The position numbers and the translations under genes are program-made. From Beta vulgaris subsp. vulgaris (Eukaryota; Streptophyta; Magnoliopsida; Caryophyllales; Amaranthaceae), in contig NC_079204.1 of the NCBI RefSeq assembly GCF_026745355.1, positions 54,270,532 to 54,334,531 on the forward strand: a stretch of 64,000 bases of DNA, read 5' to 3'. Of this stretch, positions 22,061-35,200 are shown in pieces (within the stretch, counting starts at the first letter, position 1; each line of letters opens with the position of its first letter). The notes beneath the pieces were generated by a model, which saw only the letters and a program-made list of their open reading frames with translations, was not told where the DNA came from and made no database searches.

Positions 22061-22624
22061 CTTCCTCCTCTCCACAAAAGAATGTAACACGCAATGCACA
22101 ACTTTAACTATAAATATTTTAAATTACTTATTAATAAATATTATCAAAAAATTATGTTCTGATACAAGAATTTATTAATATCTTACACGATCATACTCCC
22201 TCCGTCCCAAAATATAGTTTCCATTTCCTTTTTTTCACGGTAATTTATGCAAGTAGAATTTAAGAGGGATAATAAAGATTTTTTGTATATTTAAAGTAAT
22301 GTTGTATGGGAAAAGATGATTTTAGGAGAGAGAATGGAGAATAATTGGTGAAAGAACATTAATTGTAACATTTTGGTTGAATAAACAAAGGAAAAAACAA
22401 ACTTCAAGAAGCAAATAAATGATGGGACACGATTTATCTAGACAAATAACGGAAAAATGTGGAACTAAATATGTGGAAATGGGAACTATATTTTGGGACA
22501 CCTAAAATGGAAATGGAAACTATATTTTGGGACGGAGGAAGTATTATTTATAGTTTGTGATCAAAGTTTGTCGAACTTAACTTTAAAAATGCAAGTATTG
22601 CATTCATTGTTGAGGGAAGGAAGT
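22061..22624. mobile_element. Outer MITE split by a nested Stowaway MITE
   Basis: The left part (22061-22193, starting ACTTCCTCCTCTCCACAAAAG) and the right part (22544-22624, ending TTGAGGGAAGGAAGT) are imperfect inverted ends of one element. The 22194-22543 MITE sits between them. Confidence 0.55.
22194..22543. mobile_element. Stowaway MITE (about 350 bp) with duplicated right end
   Basis: TA CTCCCTCCGTCCCAAAATAT on the left pairs with ATATTTTGGGACGGAGGAAG TA on the right. About 30 bases inside the right end, GGGAACTATATTTTGGGACA repeats the terminal sequence, so the right terminus is duplicated in tandem. Confidence 0.8.
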
Positions 22625-23220
22625 TTCATCTCGGCAGATTTTCCACCCTCATATTCACTTGTCATATAGTACTATGCTATCCGCATGAGAATGTAGAGTA
22701 AAATGTTTAAGCCTGCATACTTATACCCGAGTATCGGATCCAAAGTTTAATCAACCCCAAATACACAACCGAACTGACAAAGAATATCAAATCTATGTCT
22801 TACCCACCATCATTTGAGCTTTTATTACTAATCAGATTGCAGCAAGATAATAGGGATAAAAATACTCAATTTTTCATAAGAAATTTAGTACGGATTGCTA
22901 CTGCAATATTCATTTTCTCATAGCAAATTTAGTGCCGAAAGATATTACAAAAATGCCTTAATCTACAGGTAGAAAATAACAGCAAAACTTCTCTATTTAT
23001 CCTAGAAGACCATATATCTAAATCTAAAGACTACAAAAGCTTCAGTTATGGGGTACAGCTACACCATTTCTACCATACAAAGGAGGAAGCAAACAGATGG
23101 AACTTCTAAAAATCACCTCTTCTAAGATCCAAGGAAAATATCCCAGATAAGTCTGTAGAAAAGGTAAAAATGGTAGCGTGTGTTCACATATCTTCCTAAA
23201 TGTCATGGGTGGAGAGAACT

Positions 23221-26200
23221 CTAGTCTTCTGCAGTTCTGCGGATTCTCTTCTTTGATTTCTCTTGTTCACGGTATCTTTCCCGGCGTTCTTCTCTTTGTC
23301 GTTTTCTTGAAACCAGCTCTTCTTTGGCCTTCTGAGCTTCTAACACCTTTCTCTTCTCTTCCTCCTTTTGTTTTCGCTTCTTCTCCTGCACAGCAACAAA
23401 AATCCAAAAGCATCACTAACAAAATTTCATGTATCATGCAAATTATGAACGTCTTTGCATCATCATCATTCATCATGATACATCATCCTTATCTTGTCGG
23501 CTCAAAATTTTCAAGCAAAAACGCGACTAAAAAATTGGGAATAAGGCAATATTATAAATATCAATGATTGAATTGGGTTCTTGATGCATAGATACAAATG
23601 GTTATTGGGAGCAAGAGTTTCCGGGAACATTTGGAATATCTCATCTCACAGAAAACTCTGTCAGAGTAGTGTTCGACCGATTAAGTAATATGTACTAATC
23701 AGTGTCCTGAGGTTATCGACAAGAAAGCATTTGCAGTAGCCAAATTATTGTCAAACCAGTGGTCACAAATTCAGACCTTGTGCCTGTACATAAAGGATAA
23801 CATGATCAACAAAGCAAACGAAACAAGGCACTTATTACTGTTTGTATTTCTTCTATGCGATGCCAACAATGGACTGCCTCTGCCGAAAAAAAAACTAGAG
23901 TGTTTGGAGTGAAGTGTAGCGATTACAGAACTATAAGTATCTACAGTTTCACAATATGAGCATGAAAGTCTTAAAAAAGCACACCCATATTAATAGGAAA
24001 ATAAAACAAACAGTAAAAGCAAGCTTATCACTACCAATTGAATGGAAGCATGGTAGTGTTCAAAAAGTACTATACAGAATAACTACACATTTATAGCTCC
24101 TATCAAATAGCTTTGGAAATATATATCGACACAAAAAGATGCAAAATTCTACATGCACATACTGTCATGGCCACCTGAGTAAAGCATACCTTATTATGTC
24201 GAATCAGCTGGAGATGCTGAAGCAGCTTCTGGGTTTTCCTCTCATGAGGTTCTGCAACAACAGCTCTTCTAGCTTCAAGAGGTCTACGCCCTTTAGGAAT
24301 ATCTTTAGGCTTCGAAGAAAAAGGCAGTGCTTCTTGCAGTGACTTGGGAATGACCAATGGATTAAATTTCCTCGTCTTTCTCTCCATTGGCTATGAAGCA
24401 TATACAAAGAGAAATGAAGAGTCAAGCCGGATAAACACAAAAGATCCAACAACAGACTAAGCAGAAATATCTTGAAGCTGGAAGCAAAAAGAAGATGGAA
24501 AAATAAATCATGTGACACTACCTTGTACAAAGAATCCTTGTTGACAGGAACCGGGAGATTCCGTTCTTTCCTCAATTCTGCAACTGTTTTCATTCCTTGC
24601 CAAGTCAAATCACGGGGTTGCAAGGCTGTTGTCATTGGATTGAAAAATTTGGGAACATCCACGTTGACCCATGTTATGAAGTACACAACATCACTCATCA
24701 GGATCTTGTCCTCAAATGTGCACCTAGCAAGCCCTCCCTTAGACGGAATTTCATCTCTCCTTGATTTATTGCCAATCACTTCTTTTGCAGCCTACCAAAT
24801 CATAAAGCTTCTCATATCAAATGAATGGCTACATAATATTTATTTCAAATATTACCTTAATTAAGAGGTGACAACTATCACACTAGAGTAGTCAAGTTAT
24901 TATGTCTGGCTTTGCTGGACCTAACCATGTTCAATTGCTATAAGCCAACAAGTAAAACAAAGAAGGGGAAACCTTATTTCTAGAGATAGAAAACCTTTTA
25001 TCTTCTGATCAGTAAAGATCAGAAAGGAAATTAGAGTTGAAGGACCAGAGTCCTCAAAAACAAGGACTATTATCAACTGCAGCTCTTTCAGAGTGCGCCT
25101 TACCTTCTTTACTTGTCCACGAATTCCACTCACGGTTCGAACTGGTACACCTTCAAATTTGGCTATTTCAAGATCTGAAGTGAACATATCCTTGATATAT
25201 GCTGTTTTCTTGTATATCTTGCAAGGTACACCTGTAAACTTCATTTTCTTCTTTATCTGAACTGCATGGTTGAATTCAAGTACAACAGCAGTTGCTGTGA
25301 TTCTAAATGATGCCTGAGAAATTTGTATAAAACAATGGAAAAGAAATCAGAGATTTCAGAGTATAGAAAGTACAATTAACATCATCGAGCAACATCATTG
25401 CAGAAAATAACCAGTGAGACATTACTAAAATTTTAATTTTCAGAAAGATAAGTATGAATACTTCAAAATCTGAATGTCAACAAACGCCATATGCCTAAAT
25501 GAACTAGCCACCAAATACTAAAACCACTATATAGCTGCTCAACAAAAGTTGGTGCAAACCCCCCCCCCCCCCAAACACACGCACACACACAGGCAAGTAG
25601 GCGACTACACATTAAGAAGAATACAAGCAAGAAAATAAATAAACCCTGGTCAGTAAATTATCTCTAACAATTCTACCGAAAAACTCCCCTTGCTGAGCAT
25701 CTATTTCTCGTATATCGCGTTCTCTTTAAGCTTCAACTTGTTCTCAGAATGATCACATAGCAGATCTATTTTAGCTATTTTCAGTCAAAAGCGAGCTGCA
25801 GCCAACATGCAATACAAGCTCTTCATTTCCTACCAATTGTTTTTCAGAAAGAACACCAGATAACAAGTTCTCTATAAAGGCTTTGATCTTTCAACTCAAT
25901 GTTGAAAGAAAAATCTAAGAAAAATAACATCAGATAAATATCAATAATTTCAACCGAGTTCTAACAAGGCTATTCAATTCAGAACTAATAAAAGTTCGAT
26001 TACTCAAGTGAACAATGAAGGCCAAAACACATAGAATAACTCAACCAAAGCCACAGCGTCTTAATGCGAAAGCTTCACTTGCCAAAATCAGTTTACTTGA
26101 AAAAAAAAAAATAACCCCACATCTCTCTCTTCATTCCCTGGATGAGATTGCTCTGGAATATAGGACATGCATATCCAATACACTAAACGGCCACATGATT

Positions 26201-29200
26201 TAGAATTCAATATCCCATTAACCCCTAAAGAAAGGTTCCCCAAACAATAGGTATTAGCTGTATTTAAAATCAGCCAACCTCATATCACGTGATTTTGTTC
26301 ATAATTAGTTGACTTGTGATTTGTTCAGAATTATCCCTCGTAATCACCACAAGATCGGGTATCCATATCGACTACCAATTACAAAAGTAATACTTCATGT
26401 AACAATTTTCAAATTAGAAACAGGAAACCAAGATCCCTCAACCGGTACCCATCAACCAGGCTACAACTGCCATATCCATATCCCATCCACCAAAACTCCC
26501 CCAGGCCCCAACAAAAAAAAAAAAGAGAGAGGAAAGGGAGACCCCATAAGAAAACAGGCCGCCACCGCTTTCACATGCAAAACAAAAAGCCTTCGTCTCT
26601 CTCCCAATACAACATAGAGGGAGAGAGCAACAGAGAATAGCCATATCCACACAACTCTCAAATCCATTACATAGCACTCTCTCACCCCAGATAACTTATG
26701 TAGCAGCACCACAAGAATAAGTAGTCACTAACCACAACTTGCCAGACTTCAATCTATGGCTACTGCCAGTAATTCGATATGGTAATGAGAGTTGCGACAG
26801 AAGGGAGAAGTGGAAATCCATTCAATGATCAGCACTATCTGGTGATTATAATCACAATCTATTTCCAATTTGGTGCCATCTCTAACTCCAAACCACAACA
26901 CCTTCTAAACCAACTACCCATATTAGAAAACTGCAATCGCACTTTGCATAGAAATAAAAGGGCCTAAGAGAGACAAAAAGAAGCCAACCTGGCTGTTTGA
27001 AAGATTCTGTATAGCAACAACTCCAGTGTTTGGGGGAGCAAGAGGGCCATAAAACATTGCAAGGCAGTGCATGTGCTCGGGGGTGTACTTCAGCATACGG
27101 ACCCGACCGTTGTGATCCTCGATTGCATAAACAGGTATTGTCTGGTATCGCCTCCAACCCATAGATACAGTTATCGGGTCCCTGGTCTTAAGAACTTTCT
27201 TATGCCATCTATGTCGCTTTAACCTGACCTGCAAGAGAGGGTAGATAGTTTAATCGTCATATCTGTTCAGAAAAGATCTTTATATTCCTTGGACAAAATA
27301 AAGATCCACTTGAATAGATGCTCATGTCCAGAATTCAATGAAGATACAACTTGAATGCACTTAAGTTACATATGTAGTGCAATGATGCTAAAGACAAAAC
27401 AGAGTACAGGAAGTTTATACAAACCTGCATGTATCCAACATTCTCCTCTGCAAGGCTGATTCCTCCAACCAGGATAGGGTGAGAGGGATCAAAATATTCA
27501 ACCATCTCACAAGGAACAGCTTGTATTTCCAATCTCACATAAGTCCCAGTTCTAAAGCCCTCTATATCAATCCTAGTAGCTTCATCTAGATCATTGAGCT
27601 CAGCTATATTTATTTGCTTTCGAAGTTCAATTTCTTCTTTCAACTGCATACACAACATGAGGTTACTATAGGAAAAAGCTGCAGTTCACAGTGCTAAAAT
27701 CCAATACAGCAGAAGGACATCAAATTCACCTTGTCAAAAAATCCACTCTCACTGGCCTTGCTGCGATCAGCTTTTATACTAGCTTCTTCTTCAGCTTCTC
27801 CATCAGTTAACTCAGATTCATTATAAGTAAATTTTAGTTAAGGTAAACATACATGAATTCGATATATGTCCACATTGCTGCTAACAAATGAAAGTACAAA
27901 ATCAAAGAACAAAGTTGATGATAGATGCATTGAAGCAATGGAACCTACAAAACGTGAAGGACATCAATCTACAAAACTTAAATAACTAATAATGAAGCTA
28001 TACAGTTATAATTGCATATCTTCATTATTTCCTTCTTTTTCCCTCGTATATTTCTGTGTTCGATTAGGGGTGGGAGACAACTATCATTTGCCAACTCATT
28101 TCACGTAGATATTTTTCTTTTGAAAATATACAGTAAAAATTATAATGCAGATTTATACAGTTATGATATTTTGACAAGAAAAGATGACTATAAACCTTAT
28201 TATTTGTGTCTGTGAGAAGAGAGTGTAAGAGATTTTGACATAGATTATCAGAAAAGGCAAAAGGATATTGAGAATCAAACTTTGCACGAAGAGCAAGCTT
28301 TTTCAGCCTGCGTTCTTCAATCAAAGCATCATTTTCTTTCTGCATCCCACCACTGTTAGAATGAGCACCATCCTCTTCACCCATTTCTACATCTTCAAAA
28401 TCGCCATAGACAGCATCATGATCACTGCTACCAACCTCAGAGGCCTTAGCTCTTGCGGCTGCTTTTGACCAATCACCAGTAACAAAACGGTCTCGAATGC
28501 TTTGAACAACATCCTTATCATTCCAATTCTTAGAACTATTACTGGTGAATTTTGAACAGTCATCACCATTAACATCGCCAGCTCCTACGTCATTTGTCAA
28601 CTTCTATTTTCAAAAGAAAACGATAAAACGTGCTCAGGCATTCGATATACTTCAAATAGAATAGATCCTAATCGCCTACTAATAGAAGTACCTTCCAGTT
28701 TTACATAGCTAGTTCAAAAGTCAAACTGCAGTAATGTAATGAAGTTATGTTTACAAGGTATCCATCACAAGAAAATCGAAACTTATAAGTTCAACAAACC
28801 TTGGCTCCCTCTCCCTTTGGTTTAAAGAAGTCATCATCTTCACCTTCATCATCACTGCCTCCATGTGGTTCACTAATATCAGATGTTCGATCCAACATAG
28901 ATGATCCATACACAAGTTGCATGAGATTGGAGTTCTGTCTGGAGACTGTTCGCTCCAACAAGGATTCTCTCCATCTGGAAGCATTTCCCATATTTTCTTC
29001 CACTAGCACATCGAACCAGATATATTAGGAAAGGAATCCCAGTATACAGTTGACTTATATCTTTATTACGAAGCAAATAAATGAAAGTGTACCCTCTAAA
29101 AGCTAGATGTACTCAAACAGTTTTATGAGTAATTGGTTGGAAAAATAATGGGGTTTTTTGCGATTGGATGTCAGTCAAAAACTCTCCATTATAGGGGTAG

Positions 29201-32200
29201 CGCTGTTAGCTTCCCTTTGGACTTATGATCATTAGGTTTTTCCTACCATCGAACATAAATGGCAACATGTGATAAAATTCCTGTCCCCCCCCCTGGCTCC
29301 CTACTCCCTATCTCATTTGTTCAAATCTTATGTCCAATCGGCTAAGTTAAATAGGATTAATTTCAAATAACTACTTTCTATAAAAGAAATTCAAAAAACT
29401 ACCTTTTATAACAAATCTCTTTCAAAATACTTTCCATTTAGTTTGACCGTTTAATTCCGTTATTGACTTATGAATGATAATCACCACGTGACCTTTTTCG
29501 CACCATTTGAAGTTCGAATTGGAGGGATTTGTTCGATGAATCCACAAACCAGCTGTAGTATAGTCGCAGTAGTGGCATCACAAATGGTGAGGAGTTGGTT
29601 GGAGAAGATTATGTAACTACCTCGTATAAGTCAATAGCTGAATAAACGGTCAAATTTAATGGCAATAATATATGGTAGTATTTTGAAAAGAATTTGTTGT
29701 AAAAGGTATTCGTAGAAAAGGGAAAACAGGATAGTTACATCAAATATCCATGTGCTATCATGTCCTGCAATACACAGCATACCCAATGCTTAATGTTCCA
29801 TCAATTTCTTTTTAATCTACACGCTTTGTATTTTAACACTATTCGCATACTTCACTTTCACTGTTATTTGCGGCTTATACATAAGGAAAACCGTAGTCAT
29901 ATGATATGGGATCGTCTTAGCTTCAATTCAATATGTAAATTTCGAAGTATAAACTTTTTATAACTTTTCCTTATTCATAATTAAAGATATGAATGATCAA
30001 AGTTATGCGTTGACAAGCGTAAAAGTCAAATTGTATAGAAAGAAAAGAAACACGCAAATATAAACCTTGTTTCCTTTACAACTATTAATAGTTCACTTTA
30101 TGACTTACAAACTTCGCAGAAAAGTGAAAAAATAATTACGACCTATTTAAGCAGTTTACAATTATTACTGCTACCTTTTGCTAGATTTAGTGAATTTTTT
30201 ATTTTGAGGATAAAATCACTTACATGACGTCATTTCTATAAAAAAAAAAACTACATTATGACGTCATTTAAAAAAATACATAATGACGTCATTTTGAGTA
30301 AACAAATGATACACTGAACTTATAAAGGAGGTAACAGAAGTTATTGTGAAGTGTCTAGACTTTGGACAGGTAGTAACAGAAAGCTTTTCTGTGAATTGTT
30401 TACAAGTCGCAAACTGACCTTTTAGATAGGTAGTAACTGGCAATTTTGCTGATAATCCCCACGAAATGCCATTACGGTTGAAATTCCCATCCGATGAGAA
30501 GCGACATATTGGGGGGTAGGTAAACATTGATTGTTCTATGTTAAAACTAATCTTAATTGGAGAGAGACTAGCCCCTAATCAATAAACTTTAGACCTTGTG
30601 CAATAGGCTGAAACAACATCTAGAACAATATATAGTATGCAACAGCTCTTGACGTGAACTCATTGAATTAAGCACCTCACCTTCATCCCTTCTATTCAAG
30701 AAAATATACATGCACGAAGCGCTCACTGGGAAAAGATTCAGCAAAAACGCATTTGGCTTAACGTTGGGCTCTAATACGTGGTACTCATCTCTAACTACTT
30801 TAGCGATTGTGCAACAAGATTTGGTTAGTTTTTTCATCAGAAATAAAGAAGATCAATGGCATATGCCTTTTAAAAGAAGGCAATGCGTTTTTTGTCCATG
30901 TGGTATGCTTTGTGGGCCTTCCAAGTTCCACCTCTTCTATCACTGGACATGGATAATACATTTCAAAGCCTAGAGTTAAGCACGGCAGGAGATTTCCAAG
31001 TTTGAGCAACTTCTAGCAGCATTAAGATGTAACCAACTTAAAGCATATGCATCTACTTCATAAACTTCAGCAGCGTTTTACCTTTACATCAGCAGTTCAG
31101 AATCAATGCTATGCGTAAAAGCTTCTTTGTCCACCAGTCAGTTTCCATACCCCCCAAGTCTATTCTTTTAAAAGTAAGAGATTCCTGAACTAGATGACAA
31201 TCCCTCACATCCTCCAGTGGCCCCAGTTCAAAATCTTCCTCTAATCAACTATTTATTGATGCTATTTTGAGTACTTATCACCTTTCTTGTTAGTGCAGTT
31301 AGTAAAAATGCATAGATTTGAAGTAATGTATGCATACCCAAAACCTATCTAGGCTTAGCCCAAAAAAAAGGGAGAGGAGTGTGGAATATGTTACAATAGA
31401 TCACTATAGATGTGTGGCTCCTACAGAACATATAAAAAAATCAGAAGCTTGCCAGTCTAAAGGACCAAATGATTGATCTGCGCCCTACGGTTCCCTTTTC
31501 TCCTTTCTAAATCTATGGAAGCAAACACCAGACTGATACCATTCTTCTATGTTTCGTGAGAGATGGAGATGATTACCTTCTGTATCTTCATCATCCCCCT
31601 CGTCTTCCGAAGAATTTGAGCTAGAAGCTGTTTCACCTACTTGATCCCCATCACTGTCGTCTTCATCATCTTCATCTGAATGCTGCAGCCAAAATTCCAA
31701 GGGAATGAATATGCATTAACTTTTCTATTAGAAGCATTAAATTCAGACCCATGACCGCTTAACATACATTTGGACATCAAAAGGCAATGTTACTTGGACT
31801 AATCATTTGGACATCAATTACCCATGTCGGATCTTCAACACTCCGACATGGGTCTGGGAACTTACTTCATTATGGACCAAAATCATGAAACAATTTCATA
31901 TTAGTCTGGTCGAACACCAACACATGTACCCTTGTTGGACATGATTACCCAAGTCCAAATAGCATGGTCTAAAAGAGCACAAATTGTAATATAGAATGCA
32001 AAAATGATAAGAAAAACAGAAACAAAGACAAGGAATCCTGAACTCGGAAAGTCCCAAAAGTCGGCACTTTGCTATGCAATAAATTGAGCTAAATAATTAT
32101 TTTTGCATGTGCATGAATGTCACAGAAATTCCTTTCTAAGACCAAATAAAAGAAAGCACAATTTTGGTGGTTGATTGATGAATTTTGTAGGCTTCCCTGC

Positions 32201-35200
32201 CATGCCAACACCTATCGTCTAAGTTCACTAGGATTTCCATCAGAACGCATTGGTAGAGAAATCTAATGAAATAGGAGTCACAAATATCAGACTTCTTTGA
32301 TGCCTGATCACACCTTTCTTTACCGGATATCCCAAAGTCTTGCTGGAAGTTACTACATGATTAACACGTGAGCAACACTTCATATGACAGAGTAAAGCGA
32401 GATGAGAGAAGACAATATGCTCCCTAAAATTATGACTTACACGAAGACAAGAGAGATGAAGCATTTCCAAGAGATAAATAGCATGATTTCCAGATTATTC
32501 CAGTTTGAGAAACTGACACCAAACAGGCAAAATAATGCATGCATAGTAACAGAAGAACAGGACCAAAAATCCAAAATTCAATAATCAAATTCTTATGCAA
32601 AATCTCCTGAGAGCAACCGTATTGAAGGCAAACACCATCCCCAACTCACTCTCTCTCATCTTTTTGGGCAAGCCCACTGATGCTCCTACCCTCCCCAAAT
32701 TTGAGGCAGCTACAAAAGTTAGAAGCCTTTCCAACTCAAGGAGAGATCAGAAGATGACTTGAGGCAGGCAACATGTGGAGCTTTAATATTTAATGCATTT
32801 GTGAGGATGAAAAATTAGAAGAATGAAATTGTTAGGCAGGCTTAGCAATGTAGTAGTAAAAAATGACTTGGAGAGGGTAAGAAATAAAGTTAGCGGAATG
32901 CGAAGTGTAGGAAGAAGGAAAGGAGAGAAACTATTGGCTTGCTCACCAATGTGGATGTCTGATGAGAAGAGAAAACACCCTGACCCCACCTACCACAGAA
33001 AGTCGGAATAAGATAGGAAATGTCAAGGGAGGAAATATTCTGATAATTTTTATTTGCCTGGATAGGAGATTTGAATTTTAAAAAAATAAAAAGACTCCTA
33101 TTTGGCCCTCCTAGAGTAACCTGACCCCTCCTCCAACAACTACTTTTTTTTCAGTCCCTCTATTCTCTGTCAGGTTGGCTCTACTTATCTAGTGTAGCTG
33201 CATAGGTTCAATGTTGTCTAGCTATGGAGGCAACGGTAACCAGGCATGCCTTTAAGAATCAACAGCATGAAGCAATGGAGCAGACTCTAGGGGTGGCAAC
33301 AAAAAGTAATTGTACAACTGCCTCAACTTATTATAAAAGCTTTGAATGATCATTTCATTCTTCAAAGGAGAAAGACGGAATGGACTCATAACCTATGTCA
33401 TTCCATAGTTCACTGAAAAGCAAAACCTAACTTTAAAAGAGAAGACTGCTATTCTTATTAGCTCCTAAAGGCTAAAAGCTCCAGGTTTGAAAGTTAACTC
33501 AAATTACAAACAACATCAAGTGTTTCTTTCTATTGTTTCATTTGCAAGGGAAGCAAGGGGGAAAATTTACAGGAAGATAGAAGGGAGAAGTACAAAGATG
33601 AGGAGGACAATTTGAAAGAGGAGACGAAAAACAAGAAGCCACATTTTGTCACCTAACACAAGGCTTCCAAGAATAACTAACCTTTTCATCTGCATCACTG
33701 TCATCATTTCCAAATACTGCTTTCCTTCTGATCCTACCATCCCTGAGTTCAACATGTTCTTTAAAATTGTTTCTCAAACCCTGTTGTGAATTGCTAGAAC
33801 CATCTCCCTTAATCATCATAGTATCATTTTCTTCAAGTTCATCATCATCTGAAGATTCAGAACTATTCCGATCATCATCATCACTTTCTTTGTCAGAGCC
33901 AGCAGCTTCACCATCTTCATGGAACCGACCTCCGGCAACAGACAAATGAGCCTCGTGTTTATCATTTTTCCGGCTGAAAAGATTAATGAAGCGTTCCTCT
34001 AACTGCTCATCAATAGAATACTTCACGTTCTGAAGCTTTTTAACCAACTCCTCGCCAACATCATGTTTATTCCCTAGTTACACAAGGGGAACGGTCAAAG
34101 ACATCAGAAGACACGAAATTTGGGTAAAGCAACAACAACATGCAATGATCAATGAACACCAGGTGAAGATGGAAAACAGTGACTAAAGAAGAGAACCTCT
34201 GTGCACAGTGGTCCCATTTTCATCAGCTTCTTTCGAGAATTGTACAAAGTGGTCATTTATGTTTATATAGACAGCATCTTTATCATAAACAAGGTCACCA
34301 ACACCAGACATGGGAGCATAAAATAATTTTTCCTTGTCACGCAATCCTTTCTTTTTAGCAGCTGATGGTAAAGGACATGGATCGGCCAAGCTTGTAATGC
34401 TGGCCAGGTTATAATCACCAACTCCAGCAATGTGAACCTAAAAGCAGGATCAACCAAATCAAAAAAAATTGAAAAAGGAATAAAAAAGAATGAATTACAA
34501 ATTTGGTTTTGGCATGCCATAGGGAAGACATTTAATTCAGACAAACTATACACAAAGTCACCTACTTTAGTTCCCTTCTTCAAATTACAGCCTCGCAAAT
34601 AACCATAAACAGTGACATTCCTGTCACATTTTTTGTTCATCTGCACTCTCTCTGGAGGAGTGACATCTTCAAAGCGATCTGCTACTACATAAGGATGAGC
34701 TGTTCGCCAAGACAATGGATGAAATTTCATAACAGAAATGAATCTTGCAAGATTATGGATTTCACGCTTATGATACCTGCATTTGGAACAGACAATTTAG
34801 AGGAGATACAACACAAATAAACATATCCAGCAAAGATAATACACTTAAAAGGTACTCACTTCCCATGTATAAGACCAGACAAGTAGAACAATTTGGCTCC
34901 ATCATATATTTCAGTCCAGAAACGATGTTTGAGACGCTGCTTTGTTTTTCTTAATTTCTTTACATCCTTGAACTTATCAAGGTGCGTAAGAACTCCCATA
35001 ACTCTAGGGAATCCATGAACTTGCATAATATTTAGGAACTCAAAAGTTTCCTACACAATCAAAAGTCAGATTCAGCATTCCAAAGTCTCCCATAGATTAA
35101 AAAAGAAATCTTTTACAAAAAAAATTGCATAGAAAAGCGGTATTCACGATTCATATGCATATTATTAGCACAGCCATTTGAAAGCATTCAAAAGACATGA

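Noticed and set aside
25561..25600. Poly-C run followed by CA repeats
   Set aside because: Simple-sequence DNA in a BMS1 intron; no further structure.
30589..31009. Candidate gene inside BMS1 intron 9
   Set aside because: Open frames on both strands without recognisable domains or splice context.
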